A stretch of DNA of 64,000 bases from Catenulispora sp. MAP5-51 (GCF_041261205.1 NZ_JBGCCH010000018.1:1-64000), one strand, 5' to 3'. Counted from the first letter of the stretch, positions 17,209 to 27,744 are shown. Numbers and translations are program-made. The notes: a model not told the origin generated them from the letters alone.

Positions 17209-18189
17209 TCAGTGGTTGTGGTCGTCGAACATCGACGTGACCGAGCCGTCCTCGAACACCTCGCGGATCGCCCGGGCCAGCATCGGCGCGATCGACAGGA
17301 CGGTCATCTTGTCGAACCGCTTCTCGTCCGGGATCGGCAGCGTGTTGGTGAAGATGACCTCGCTGATGCGCGAGTTCTTCAGCCGGTCGGTGGCCGGGTC
17401 GGACAGCACCGCGTGCGTCGCGGCGATGATGACCTCGGCCGCGCCGTTCTCGAACAGCGCCTCGGCGGCCGCGCAGATGGTGCCGGCGGTGTCGACCATG
17501 TCGTCGACCAGCACGCAGGTGCGGCCCTTGACCTCGCCGACGATCTCGTGGACCGAGACCGTGTTCGGGATGTTCGGGTCGCGGCGCTTGTGCACGATCG
17601 CCAGCGGCGTGTTCAGGCGGTCCGTCCAGCGGTCGGCGGTACGCACCCGGCCGGCGTCGGGGGAGACCACCGTCAGCTTCGAGGCGTCGTACTTGCCCTT
17701 GATGTAGTCCACCAGGATCGGCAGCGCGAACAGGTGGTCCACCGGGCCGTCGAAGTAGCCCTGGATCTGGTCGGTGTGCAGGTCCACCGCCATCAGCCGG
17801 TCGGCGCCGGCGGTGGCGAAGAAGTCGGCCATCAGGCGCGCGGAGATCGGCTCGCGGCCCTTGTGCTTCTTGTCCTGGCGGGCGTAGCCGTAGAAGGGCG
17901 TGATGACGCTGATCCGCTTGGCGGAGGCCCGCTTCAGCGCGTCCACCATGATCAGCTGCTCCATGATGGAGTGGTTGATCGGGGCGGAGTGGCACTGGAT
18001 CACGAAGGCGTCGCTGCCGCGCACCGACTCCTCGAATCGGGTGTAGATCTCGCCGTTGGCGAAGTCGTGCGCCTTCATGGGGGCGATCTCGACCCCCAGC
18101 TCTTCGGCGACTTCCTGGGCCAGCTCGGGATAAGCACGTCCGGTGAAGAGCATGAGCTTCTTCTCACCGGTGGTCTTGAGGCCGGTCAC
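17209..18189 (-). CDS. prs: Ribose-phosphate pyrophosphokinase
   Basis: 326 residues from a GTG at 18189 preceded by AGGAGAAC. It makes PRPP from ribose-5-phosphate and ATP for nucleotide, His and Trp synthesis. Motifs: FANGEIYTRFEESVRGSDAF, PFYGYARQDKKHKGREPIS (ATP flexible loop), the metal site DLHTDQIQGYF, and the PRPP-binding loop VLVDDMVDTAGT. The glycine-rich segment reads SPDAGRVRTADRW. Directly downstream of glmU (63 bp), as in Gram-positive bacteria. Confidence 0.97.
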   Translation of the reverse strand: MTGLKTTGEKKLMLFTGRAYPELAQEVAEELGVEIAPMKAHDFANGEIYTRFEESVRGSDAFVIQCHSAPINHSIMEQLIMVDALKRASAKRISVITPFYGYARQDKKHKGREPISARLMADFFATAGADRLMAVDLHTDQIQGYFDGPVDHLFALPILVDYIKGKYDASKLTVVSPDAGRVRTADRWTDRLNTPLAIVHKRRDPNIPNTVSVHEIVGEVKGRTCVLVDDMVDTAGTICAAAEALFENGAAEVIIAATHAVLSDPATDRLKNSRISEVIFTNTLPIPDEKRFDKMTVLSIAPMLARAIREVFEDGSVTSMFDDHNH

Positions 18190-18252
18190 GGTGGGTTCTC
18201 CTAAGAGACGAGGGGCCGTAGCTCTTTCATACTCTCAGACGCAACGAGTCGT

Positions 18253-19779
18253 TCAGACCGCGTCCCCCGGTCCGTCGGTCTCACCGCCTGTGGGATTGGT
18301 CTCAACGGCTGTCCGTACCTCGCCCGCCGCCCGCTCGATCGCGCGCTCCGCGGCCTTCGCCGCCACCGAGTCCGGACGCTTGCGCGCGACGTATCCGGCG
18401 ATGTTGCGCTGCCGTCCGCGCGCCACCGCGAGTTCCCCGGGGCCCACCGGCATGTTCACCGCCGAACCCGCGGCGATGTACGCGCCGTCGGCGACCTCGG
18501 CCGGGGCGATGAGCGTGGTGTTGGTGCCGACGAAGGCGTGGTCGCCGATGCGCGTGGGGAACTTGTCGTAGCCGTCGTAGTTGGCGGTGATGACGCCGGC
18601 GCCGATGTTGCAGCCCTCGCCGATCGTGGCGTCGCCGATGTAGGCCAGGTGCGGGACCTTCGTACCGTCGCCGATCGTCGACTTCTTCATCTCCACGAAG
18701 CCGCCGGCCTTCGACTTGCGGCCGAGCTTGGTGCCCGGGCGCAGGTACGTGTACGGCCCCACGGTGGCCTCCGGGCCGATCTCGGCGCCGTCGGTGGTGG
18801 CGTTGGTGACCCGCGCGCGCTCGCCGACGACGGTGTCCTTCAGCGTGCAGTTCGGGCCGATCTCCGCCCCGGCGGCGATCCGCGTCGCACCCTCCAGCTG
18901 GGTGTTGGGGCGGATCGTGGAGTCCGGCTCCAAGGTGGCGTGCACGTCGATCCACGTGGTCGCCGGGTCCACGATGGTGACGCCCTGGACCATCCAGTGC
19001 CGGGTGATCCGCCGGTTCATCAGCCGCCGCAGGTCGGCCAGCTGCGCGCGGTCGTTGGCGGCCAGCACCTCGTGGTAGTCGGCGGCGACCACGGCGCCGA
19101 CCGGCAGGCCGTCGCCGACGGCGATCGCCAGCACGTCGGTGAGCAGCTCCTCGCCCTGGGCGTTGTTCGTGGTCAGCCGGCTGAGCGCGTCGCGCAGGAC
19201 CTTGCCGTCGAAGGCGAAGATCCCCGAGTTGATCTCCGGGATGGTGGCCTGCGTCGGGGTGCAGTCCTTCTCCTCCACGATGCCCAGGACCCGGCCCTCG
19301 GCGGTGCCGTCCGGCTCGCGCAGGATCCGGCCCAGGCCCGTCGGGTCCGGCACCACGGCGGTCAGGTCGGTGACGGCGTTGCCGGCCTTCTCGTGCACGG
19401 CGATGAGGTGGCGCAGCGTGTCCCCGGTGACCATGGCGCCGTCCCCCAGCAGGACCAGCACCGTGCCGTCGGCGGCCTCGCCGTCGGCGGCCAGGGCCTC
19501 CAGCGCCAGCCGCGCGGCCTGCCCGGTGCCGTTCTGCGGCTCCTGCACGACGACGCGGGCCTCCGGCGCGATCGCCTCGACGTGCGGCGCTACCAGGTCC
19601 CGGCCCTTGCCCACGACCACCGCGAGCCGGCGGGGCGCCAGGTCCTGCGCCGCGGCCACCACGTGGCCGAGCATCGTGCGCCCGCACAGCTCGTGCAGCA
19701 CCTTCGGCGTCGCCGATTTCATCCGCTTGCCCTCGCCGGCGGCCAGGATGATGACGGTCGGCGCGTGCTGGTCGGTCAT
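18253..19779 (-). CDS. glmU: Bifunctional GlmU: N-acetylglucosamine-1-phosphate uridyltransferase/acetyltransferase
   Basis: 508 residues from ATG 19779 (MTDQHAPTVIILAAGEGKRMKS). The N-terminal nucleotidyltransferase domain has LAAGEGKRMKSATPKVLH and EPQNGTGQA, with GDGAMVTGDTL where many GlmU proteins read GDxPLL. The C-terminal left-handed beta-helix acetyltransferase (from about 260) has hexapeptide repeats and the motifs RPGTKLGRKSKAGGFVE and YIGDATIGEGCNIGAG. It makes UDP-GlcNAc for peptidoglycan. The last 40 residues are a polar tail. The tRNA-Gln gene lies 149 bp upstream on the same strand; prs follows. Confidence 0.97.
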   Translation of the reverse strand: MTDQHAPTVIILAAGEGKRMKSATPKVLHELCGRTMLGHVVAAAQDLAPRRLAVVVGKGRDLVAPHVEAIAPEARVVVQEPQNGTGQAARLALEALAADGEAADGTVLVLLGDGAMVTGDTLRHLIAVHEKAGNAVTDLTAVVPDPTGLGRILREPDGTAEGRVLGIVEEKDCTPTQATIPEINSGIFAFDGKVLRDALSRLTTNNAQGEELLTDVLAIAVGDGLPVGAVVAADYHEVLAANDRAQLADLRRLMNRRITRHWMVQGVTIVDPATTWIDVHATLEPDSTIRPNTQLEGATRIAAGAEIGPNCTLKDTVVGERARVTNATTDGAEIGPEATVGPYTYLRPGTKLGRKSKAGGFVEMKKSTIGDGTKVPHLAYIGDATIGEGCNIGAGVITANYDGYDKFPTRIGDHAFVGTNTTLIAPAEVADGAYIAAGSAVNMPVGPGELAVARGRQRNIAGYVARKRPDSVAAKAAERAIERAAGEVRTAVETNPTGGETDGPGDAV

Positions 19780-19927
19780 GAAGCGACTCCTAGCGTGGGT
19801 GCGGTGCTGCGCGCCGCACTTCGGCGGCGGCGGTTCCCTAGGAGGGTAGCGATCGTGGGGAGGGGTTGCGAGCAGCCATCCGGCGCGAGGGCGGCCCGCG
19901 GCCGCGGGCCCTGACGTCCTCCCAGTG

Positions 19928-19999
19928 CTCCGCCACCAGGACTCGAACCTGGACAAACAGATCCAAAGTCTGCTGGGCTGCCAATTACCCCATGGCGGA
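19928..19999 (-). tRNA. tRNA-Gln (anticodon TTG)
   Basis: Minus-strand cloverleaf of 72 nt. Acceptor stem TCCGCCA with TGGCGGA, discriminator G; anticodon stem GCAGA/TCTGT with loop CTTTGGA, giving anticodon TTG; T arm CCAGG-TTCGAGT-CCTGG. CCA is not encoded. It precedes glmU as in other actinomycetes. Confidence 0.95.
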
Positions 20000-20147
20000 T
20001 CGTCGTCGCCAGTTTCGCACATCCGCGGGCCTTCACGCGCTCTGGTTTGCCCGCGGCGGCACCGGGCAGACGGGGCCGGTGGAGCCCGCCGAAGTGAGTA
20101 CTCCGATCCGACATCCGAGCGTCACCCGCCGTGTCATCCTTGTCACC

Positions 20148-20169
20148 CAACCTACGGCAGCGTAAGTTG
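20148..20169. promoter_or_regulatory. Operator palindrome over the desaturase promoter
   Basis: CAACCTACG (20148-20156) and CGTAAGTTG (20161-20169) are inverted repeats with one mismatch, spaced by GCAG. They overlap a promoter candidate, TTGTCA (20140-20145), 17 bp, TAAGTT (20163-20168). Binding here would block transcription of the desaturase gene. The TetR regulator at 21385 is the obvious candidate. Confidence 0.55.
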
Positions 20170-20229
20170 CGGTCAGTTCCCCCGATCCGCCAGCCCCACC
20201 AGGGCACTTCCCCCCAAGGCATGATCGCG

Positions 20230-21195
20230 ATGACGGCGACGTCCGTACCCCAGCAGCAGCCCACGACCCCGGCGCCGATTCGCGGCACCCTCGGCGGGGA
20301 GACCCAGACCTTCAAGGAACGTTTCGCGCTGAGCCTGGTCATCGGGGTGCCGTTCGTGGCCCTGGTGGCCGCCGTCCCCGTGGTCTGGGGCTGGGGCCTG
20401 ACGTGGACCGATCTGATCATCGCGGTGGTGATGTACGCGATCAGCGGGCACGGCATCACCGTCGGCTTCCACCGCCTGTTCACCCATTCTTCGTTCAAGG
20501 CGAAGAAAGCACTGCGCGTGGTCCTGGCGATCGCCGGCTCCCTGGCGGTCCAGGGCCCGGTGATCCGCTGGGTCGCCGACCACCGCAAGCACCACCGCTA
20601 CAGCGACCACGACGGCGACCCGCACTCGCCGTGGCGCTACGGCGAGACCGTCCCGGCCCTGATGAAGGGCCTGTGGCACGCGCACATCGGCTGGCTGTAC
20701 AACGCCGAGCAGACCAACCAGCAGCAGTACGCCCCGGACCTGCTGAAGGACCGCGCGATCGTCCGGGTCTCGCGGGCCTTCCCGGCCCTGGTGCTGGTCT
20801 CGCTGCTGCTGCCGGCGGCCGTCGGCGGGCTGGTCACCTGGAGCTGGCAGGGGATACTGACCGCCTTCTTCTGGGGCTCGCTGGTCCGGATCGCCCTGCT
20901 GCACCACACGACCTGGTCGATCAACTCCATCTGCCACGCCGTCGGCGAGCGGCCCTTCCGCTCCCGCGACCGCTCCGGGAACGTGTGGTGGCTGGCGGTG
21001 CTCTCGATGGGCGAGTCCTGGCACAACCTGCACCACTCCGACCCGACCTCGGCCCGGCACGGCGTGCTGCGCGGGCAGATCGACTCCTCGGCCCGGGTCA
21101 TCTGGCTGTTCGAGAAGTTCGGCTGGGTGCGCGACGTGCGGTGGCCCTCGCGGGAGCGGGTCCAGATGAAGCTTGGTCGCGAAGCGACTCCTTAA
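20230..21195 (+). CDS. Membrane fatty-acid (acyl-CoA) desaturase
   Basis: 321 residues. A diiron membrane enzyme that introduces a double bond (delta-9 type) into saturated acyl chains. The three His boxes are present: HRLFTH, HRKHHR and HNLHHS. Membrane helices are at about residues 39-60 and 62-80 and again around 195-235. ATG 20230 has AAGG ten bases upstream; ATG 20221 would be only one base from that site. The C-terminus runs into a 54-bp tandem repeat that contains the stop codon. A palindrome on the promoter and a downstream TetR gene suggest control by membrane lipid state. Confidence 0.93.
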   Translation: MTATSVPQQQPTTPAPIRGTLGGETQTFKERFALSLVIGVPFVALVAAVPVVWGWGLTWTDLIIAVVMYAISGHGITVGFHRLFTHSSFKAKKALRVVLAIAGSLAVQGPVIRWVADHRKHHRYSDHDGDPHSPWRYGETVPALMKGLWHAHIGWLYNAEQTNQQQYAPDLLKDRAIVRVSRAFPALVLVSLLLPAAVGGLVTWSWQGILTAFFWGSLVRIALLHHTTWSINSICHAVGERPFRSRDRSGNVWWLAVLSMGESWHNLHHSDPTSARHGVLRGQIDSSARVIWLFEKFGWVRDVRWPSRERVQMKLGREATP

Positions 21196-21309
21196 CGGGC
21201 GGTGGTGGGAGACGGGTGGGCGAAACTGGGTCGCGAAGCGACTCCTTAACGGGCGGTGGTGGGAGACGGGTGGGCGAAGCTTGGTGGGGAAGCGACTCCT
21301 TGACGGCGG
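21168..21309 (+). repeat. 54-bp tandem repeat at the end of the desaturase gene
   Basis: Three units begin at 21168, 21222 and 21276 (the last is partial and diverged). Each unit starts GAAGCTTGG or a variant, includes GTCGCGAAGCGACTCC with the small hairpin GTCGC-GAA-GCGAC (lost in unit 3), and ends GGGAGACGGGTGGGC. Unit 1 supplies the last codons and the stop of the desaturase. Period 54 is a multiple of three. It may act as a repeated terminator. Confidence 0.85.
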
Positions 21310-21346
21310 CCTGACGGACACACATACGGAGGCAACCTCCGCCCCG

Positions 21347-21364
21347 GTCGCGTCATGTCGCGAC
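21347..21364. promoter_or_regulatory. Inverted repeat before the TetR gene
   Basis: GTCGCG (21347-21352) and CGCGAC (21359-21364) spaced by six bases, 21 bp before the TetR start. It may be an autoregulatory site; it differs from the palindrome on the desaturase promoter. Confidence 0.3.
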
Positions 21365-21384
21365 GAACCTGAGAGAATGCCCTG

Positions 21385-22089
21385 GTGACTTCCCGAACCC
21401 CGGCCCCGGCGTCCCGCACCCGGATGAGCGGCAAGGAACGGCGGGAGCAGCTCATCGAGATCGGCCGGACCCTGTTCGCCGAACGCGGCTTCGACGCCAC
21501 CTCGGTGGAGGAGATCGCGACCAAGGCCGGCGTGTCCAAGCCGGTGGTGTACGAGCACTTCGGCGGCAAGGAGGGGCTCTACGCGGTCGTGGTGGACCGG
21601 GAGATGGCCAAGCTGCTGTCCATGGTGACCTCCGGCCTGACCGGCGAGCACGCCCGCGAACTGCTGGAGCAGGCCGCCTTCGCGCTGCTGGACTACATCG
21701 AGTCCAGCACCGACGGCTTCCGCATCCTGGTCCGCGACTCCCCGGTCACCACCTCCACCGGCAACTTCGCCTCCCTGATCTCCGACATCGCCTCCCAGGT
21801 CGAGGACCTGCTCGGCGTGCACTTCATGCACCGCGGCTACGACCCCAAGCTCGCCCCGATGTACGCGCAGATGCTGGTCGGCATGGTCGCCCTGACCGGG
21901 CAGTGGTGGCTCGACGTCCGCAAGCCGCCCAAGGCCGAGGTCGCCGCGCACCTGGTGAACCTGGCCTGGAACGGCCTGTCGCACCTGGAGGGGCAGCCGC
22001 GCCTGATCGTGCAGGAGCAGGCCGAGGCGAAGGTACGGCGCGCGGCCCGCAAGACGGCGCGGGCGGCCCGGGCCGAGGCGAAGCAGTAG
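21385..22089 (+). CDS. TetR-family transcriptional regulator
   Basis: 234 residues from a GTG at 21385. The N-terminal TetR DNA-binding domain (about 15-65) reads RREQLIEIGRTLFAERGF, EIATKAGVSKPVVYEHFGGKEGLYA. The C-terminal ligand domain is all-helical, and a basic Ala/Arg tail ends the protein (KVRRAARKTARAARAEAKQ). It follows the desaturase in the same direction; such pairs in actinomycetes usually regulate fatty-acid desaturation with acyl-CoA as ligand. This role is inferred from context. Confidence 0.92.
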   Translation: MTSRTPAPASRTRMSGKERREQLIEIGRTLFAERGFDATSVEEIATKAGVSKPVVYEHFGGKEGLYAVVVDREMAKLLSMVTSGLTGEHARELLEQAAFALLDYIESSTDGFRILVRDSPVTTSTGNFASLISDIASQVEDLLGVHFMHRGYDPKLAPMYAQMLVGMVALTGQWWLDVRKPPKAEVAAHLVNLAWNGLSHLEGQPRLIVQEQAEAKVRRAARKTARAARAEAKQ

Positions 22090-22162
22090 GTCTGGCAGTA
22101 GGTCTGGCAGTAGCAGCGGCGGCGGCAGTAGCTGCGGCGGCAGCGGCAGCGGCAGGAGGGTC

Positions 22163-22924
22163 CTACTCCTCCCGCACCAACACCGTCGCGGCCCCCGCCG
22201 ACATGTTCGCCAGCACCCGCACCGCCGCCTCGTGCACCGTCACCGGCGCGTCCAGTGCCTCCACGTCGCCGCGGCTCAGGGCCTTGCGGCGCAGCGTCGC
22301 CGAGGCCGAGGCCAGCAGCGCGCGGTGCGTGTACTCGCCGCGCGTCGGCCCCTTCTTCCCGGTCGAGGAGTACAGCCGCAGCACCGGGTCCTCGCCGCGG
22401 CCGGAGCTGGCCGCCACCTCGCGGGCCGCGCGCAGCAGCGCCTCGTGCGTCTCGTGGGTCTCCAGCCACTCCTCGTACTCGTCCTCGCGGCCGCCGACCG
22501 TGATGGTGCTGACCACCGAGGAGATCTCCATCATCGAGTCCTCGATGAGCTCCACGAACTCCTCGCCGACGAACAGGATCCGGGCCTCGGCCTCGTTCAG
22601 GGCGTGGACCAGGTGGGCCCGGTCCAGGCGCCAGTCCAGCCAGGTGCAGACCAGCCCCATGTTGCTGGCCGCGAACAGCGTCTCGAAGTGGACCGGGTGG
22701 TTGCGGGCGAGCACGGCGACGCGCTGGCCGCGCTGGAGCCGGTCGCTGCGGATCCCGGTCACGCATTTGCGGACGCGGGAGTCGAACCCCGTCCAGTCCC
22801 ACTCCTCGCCCCCGTAGGCCAGGACCGGGCCCCGCGCGTTCTCGTCAAGATTCACACGCACTATGTCGCCGAGCCAGTGGAACTCCACCGGGTCGCGCGT
22901 CTCAGCTCTTTGCGTGGCAGGCAT
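22163..22924 (-). CDS. Truncated AMP-dependent synthetase (adenylate-forming) domain
   Basis: 253 residues from ATG 22924. The sequence resembles the first half of acyl-CoA synthetases: YGGEEWDWTGFDSRVRKCVTGI, LQRGQRVAVLARNHPVHFETLFAASNMGLVCTWLDWRL, and ALNEAEARILFVGEEFVELI. The phosphate-binding loop appears as LRLYSSTGKKGPTRGEYTH instead of YTSGTTGxPKG. After a short helix that normally follows this loop the protein ends, so the adenylate-binding A5-A8 motifs and the C-terminal lid are missing. Either it is a decayed enzyme or a stand-alone binding or regulatory domain. No strong ribosome-binding site is visible. It lies 76 bp downstream of the acyl-CoA carboxylase alpha gene on the same strand. 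Confidence 0.7.
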   Translation of the reverse strand: MPATQRAETRDPVEFHWLGDIVRVNLDENARGPVLAYGGEEWDWTGFDSRVRKCVTGIRSDRLQRGQRVAVLARNHPVHFETLFAASNMGLVCTWLDWRLDRAHLVHALNEAEARILFVGEEFVELIEDSMMEISSVVSTITVGGREDEYEEWLETHETHEALLRAAREVAASSGRGEDPVLRLYSSTGKKGPTRGEYTHRALLASASATLRRKALSRGDVEALDAPVTVHEAAVRVLANMSAGAATVLVREE

Positions 22925-23000
22925 GCCCCGATTCTGTGCCGTAAACGCCCCGCACGCCAGCACTATGCGCGCGCGGGACTTACGATCTCCGCACGCCCCA

Positions 23001-24989
23001 TCAGGCCAAAGTCACCAAAATCTGGTGCGCGTCCACAAACTGCCCCACCGCGCAGTCCACCGACCCGACCACTCCGTCACGCCCGGCCTTCACCTGGTGC
23101 TCCATCTTCATGGCCTCCATGGTCACCAGGACCTGCCCGGCCTTCACCCGGTCCCCGGCCGCCACGGCCACCGCGACCACGGTCCCGGGCACTTCAGCGG
23201 CCCCGTCGTCGGTCGCGAAGGCGTCGGCGTCGTCCGGGAAGCGCGGCGTCGGCTTCCACGCCGAGTGCCCGCCATCGCTGTCGTCGACCCACACCACGGT
23301 GTCGTCGGCAACCCGCACCCGGCACAGCCGGTCGACCCCGTCCACCGCCACGCGTGCCGAGTCAGGGCCCAGATCCTTCAGGGAAACCTCGTACTCGGCC
23401 CCGCCGTGGATCAGGTACAGGGACGAACCGTCCAAACGGTACGTAACCGGCGTTTCGGGCGCGCGGCGCACGTCCTGCCGCGTCCACGCCGCGTTGGCAC
23501 CGTCGTACGGCAGCAGCCGCCAGCCCGCCGGCGCGAACGCCGTGGCGCCGCCGGACTCGCGATGCCGGTGCACCGACACCGCGATGGCCGCCGCCAGGTG
23601 CGCGGTGACGTCGACCCGGTCCTCGGGCGCGGCCAGCGCGGGGTGCAGGTCCAGGAAGTCGGTCCGCGTGGTCCCGGCCAGGAAGTCGGCGTCGCGCAGG
23701 ATCGCGACGAGCTGGTCCCGGTTGGTCTTCACGCCGTGGATCCGCATGCCGGCCAGCGCCGAGGCCAGCTTCAGCGCCGCGTCGGTGCGGGTGGCACCGG
23801 TCGCGACCACCTTGGCCAGCATCGGGTCGTAGTAGTGCGAGACGACGCTGCCGCTGCGGACGCCGTCCTCATAACGGATCCCGGGCACGTCGGCGTGCTC
23901 GTACAGGGCCAGCGTCCCGGGCGAGGGGATGTACTTGCGGGCCGGGTCCTCGGCGTAGAGGCGGACCTCGATCGCGTGGCCGCGCATGGCGTCCGCGTCG
24001 GGCGCGGTCAGCACCGCGCCGGTCGCGACCTCGAACTGCCTGCGCACCAGGTCCTGGCCCCACACCTCTTCGGTGACCGGGTGCTCGACCTGCAGCCGGG
24101 TGTTCATCTCCAGGAAGTAGTAGGAGTCGGCGGTGTCGTCGAACAGGAACTCCACGGTCCCGGCGCCGACGTAGCCGAGCTCGCGTACCAGCGCGCACGC
24201 GACCTCGCCCATCCGCGCCCGGACCTCCGCGCCGACCGCGGAGGACGGCGCCTCCTCGACGACCTTCTGGTGCCGCCGCTGCACCGAGCACTCGCGCTCG
24301 CCGTAGAACACGGCGTTCCCGTGCATGTCGCCGAACACCTGGATCTCGATGTGCCGGGACGCGGTCAGGTAGCGCTCCAGGAACACCGTCCCGTCGCCGA
24401 AGGCCGCCGCGGCCTCGCGCCGGGCCCCGGAGACCGCGTTCTCCAGCTCCTCCACCGCGGAGACCAGCCGCATGCCCTTGCCGCCGCCACCGGCGGAAGC
24501 CTTCACCAGCAACGGGAATCCGACGCCTTCGGCGGCCTCGCGCCAGTCCTCCGGCTCGTCGGTGGTCAGCAGCGCGTCCGGCAGCACCGGCACGCCGGCG
24601 TCCTTGGCGATCGCCTTGGCCACGTGCTTGATGCCCATCTTGCGGATCGCCTCGGGCGAGGGTCCGACGAAGACGATCCCGGCCTCGGCGCACGCCTCGG
24701 CGAAGCCGGCGTTCTCCGACAGGAAGCCGTAGCCGGGGTGGATCGCGTCGGCGCCGGTCTTGCGCGCGGCGTCCAGGATCTTGGCGACGTCCAGGTACGA
24801 CTCGGCGCTGGTGCTGCCGCCGAGCGCCACCGCGACGTCGGCCTCGCGCACGTGCGGCGCGTCGGCGTCGGGCTCGGAGTACACGGCGACGGTACGCAGG
24901 CCCATCGCCTTGGCGGTGCGGAAGACCCGCCGGGCGATCTCGCCCCGGTTGGCCACGAGCACGGTCGAGAAGGTCGGATACGTCGGCAT
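23001..24989 (-). CDS. Acyl-CoA carboxylase alpha subunit (biotin carboxylase + BCCP)
   Basis: 662 residues. The biotin carboxylase part (about 8-450) has VLVANRGEIARRVFRT, HPGYGFLSENAGFAEAC, the ATP-grasp loop ASAGGGGKGMR and EMNTRLQVEHPVTE. The biotinyl domain at the C-terminus carries EAMKMEHQ with biotinylated Lys628. The intervening BT-like linker (about 480-580) is the type found in methylcrotonyl- and propionyl-CoA carboxylases. It acts with the beta subunit encoded 57 bp upstream. Substrate is probably a branched acyl-CoA (methylcrotonyl-CoA class), inferred from the partner; HMG-CoA lyase and isovaleryl-CoA dehydrogenase genes, often adjacent, are absent. Confidence 0.95.
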   Translation of the reverse strand: MPTYPTFSTVLVANRGEIARRVFRTAKAMGLRTVAVYSEPDADAPHVREADVAVALGGSTSAESYLDVAKILDAARKTGADAIHPGYGFLSENAGFAEACAEAGIVFVGPSPEAIRKMGIKHVAKAIAKDAGVPVLPDALLTTDEPEDWREAAEGVGFPLLVKASAGGGGKGMRLVSAVEELENAVSGARREAAAAFGDGTVFLERYLTASRHIEIQVFGDMHGNAVFYGERECSVQRRHQKVVEEAPSSAVGAEVRARMGEVACALVRELGYVGAGTVEFLFDDTADSYYFLEMNTRLQVEHPVTEEVWGQDLVRRQFEVATGAVLTAPDADAMRGHAIEVRLYAEDPARKYIPSPGTLALYEHADVPGIRYEDGVRSGSVVSHYYDPMLAKVVATGATRTDAALKLASALAGMRIHGVKTNRDQLVAILRDADFLAGTTRTDFLDLHPALAAPEDRVDVTAHLAAAIAVSVHRHRESGGATAFAPAGWRLLPYDGANAAWTRQDVRRAPETPVTYRLDGSSLYLIHGGAEYEVSLKDLGPDSARVAVDGVDRLCRVRVADDTVVWVDDSDGGHSAWKPTPRFPDDADAFATDDGAAEVPGTVVAVAVAAGDRVKAGQVLVTMEAMKMEHQVKAGRDGVVGSVDCAVGQFVDAHQILVTLA

Positions 24990-25046
24990 GGCGTCACTGT
25001 CTCACAGGTCGGACAGTCGGCCGTGGAGCTGTGACCGTCGTCACGA

Positions 25047-26639
<1,593 letters not shown>

Positions 26640-26797
26640 GGCTGCCTCCTCCTTGGCGCACGGCGAACGGCGCACGGCATACGGCTTTCGGCACTACTGG
26701 TCGGTAACCTAAACCGGCGCGGGCGCCTCCGCAATCGATCACGGGACGCGCGCGCCAGTAAGGCGGGGCTGTTCGGGCAGCCGCGCCGAAGCGGTTC

Positions 26798-27601
26798 CTA
26801 CAGCTCCTTCAACATCCCGCCGTCCACCACGAACTCCGAACCGTTGGTCCCCCGCGACCGCGGCGACGCCAGCAGCACCACCGCGTCGGCGACCTCCTGC
26901 GGCTCCACGATCCGCCCGGTACTCAACCGCAGATTCTCCGGCAGCGCCTTGTCGAGCAACGTGTCCCGGTCGATCCCCATGGCACCCGCGAACATGTCCG
27001 CGACCCCGCCCTCATCGGTCCACCAGTTGGTCCGCGTGACCCCCGGCAGCACCGTGTTCACCCGCACCCCCCGCGGCCCGAACTCCTCGGCGAGGCTCTT
27101 GGACACATGGCTGAGCGCCGCCTTCGCGGCCGAGTACTCGTAGTTGTTGGTGGCGGGCTGCCGAGCCAGCGTCGAGGAGACGTTGACGATCGTGCCCCCG
27201 CGCCCGACGAGGTGCGGCAGCGCGACGCGCGTCAGCCGCACGACGGCGAACAGGTTGAAGTCGAAGACGGCCTGCCAGTCGACGTCCCCGCCATCGAGGA
27301 AGGGCCCCCGCGGCAGCACGACACCGGGCGGCGGACCCCCGGCGTTGTTGACGAGGATGTCCAGACCCCCGAACGCCTCGACAGCCCGCGCCACCAACCG
27401 CTCCGGAAACTCCGGATCCATCAGATCACCGGCCGCATGCACCAGATTCGGCCCGGCCAGATCAGCCAGTCCCGCCGACTCCGACCGCGAAGCGGCCACG
27501 ACGAAGGCGCCTTCATCCAGCAGGGTCCTGACAACGGCGAAGCCGATACCCTTGCTGCCGCCGGTGACGACGGCGACGCGGCCGCGCAACGCGAGGTCCA
27601 T
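26798..27601 (-). CDS. Short-chain dehydrogenase/reductase
   Basis: 267 residues from ATG 27601 with AAGGAG upstream. Classical SDR: NAD(P) loop TGGSKGIGFAV, NNAG in ILVNNAGGPPPG, catalytic Ser in IVNVSSTLA, and YSAAK (Tyr/Lys) near residues 155-160; the C-terminal segment SRGTNGSEFVVDGGMLKEL is standard. Substrate unknown. It is transcribed in the same direction as the acyl-CoA carboxylase genes but 158 bp apart, and downstream of the DJ-1/PfpI gene. Confidence 0.93.
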   Translation of the reverse strand: MDLALRGRVAVVTGGSKGIGFAVVRTLLDEGAFVVAASRSESAGLADLAGPNLVHAAGDLMDPEFPERLVARAVEAFGGLDILVNNAGGPPPGVVLPRGPFLDGGDVDWQAVFDFNLFAVVRLTRVALPHLVGRGGTIVNVSSTLARQPATNNYEYSAAKAALSHVSKSLAEEFGPRGVRVNTVLPGVTRTNWWTDEGGVADMFAGAMGIDRDTLLDKALPENLRLSTGRIVEPQEVADAVVLLASPRSRGTNGSEFVVDGGMLKEL

Positions 27602-27744
27602 GGGGACTCCTTGAGGTTCGATGCAGATGGTTGAAATCTCAACCACTCATCGATCCTGCGCGGCGCGGCGGGGCGGCGCTGGCGGGCTTCGGACGGGTCA
27701 TTGGGGCAGCCTCGCTGAGAGCGCTGCGCACAAAAAACCGCGCC

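Noticed and set aside
22090..22160. Low-complexity GGCAGTAG/GCGGCAGC repeats after the TetR gene
   Set aside because: Simple-sequence slippage between convergent genes; no array structure or regular unit of interest.
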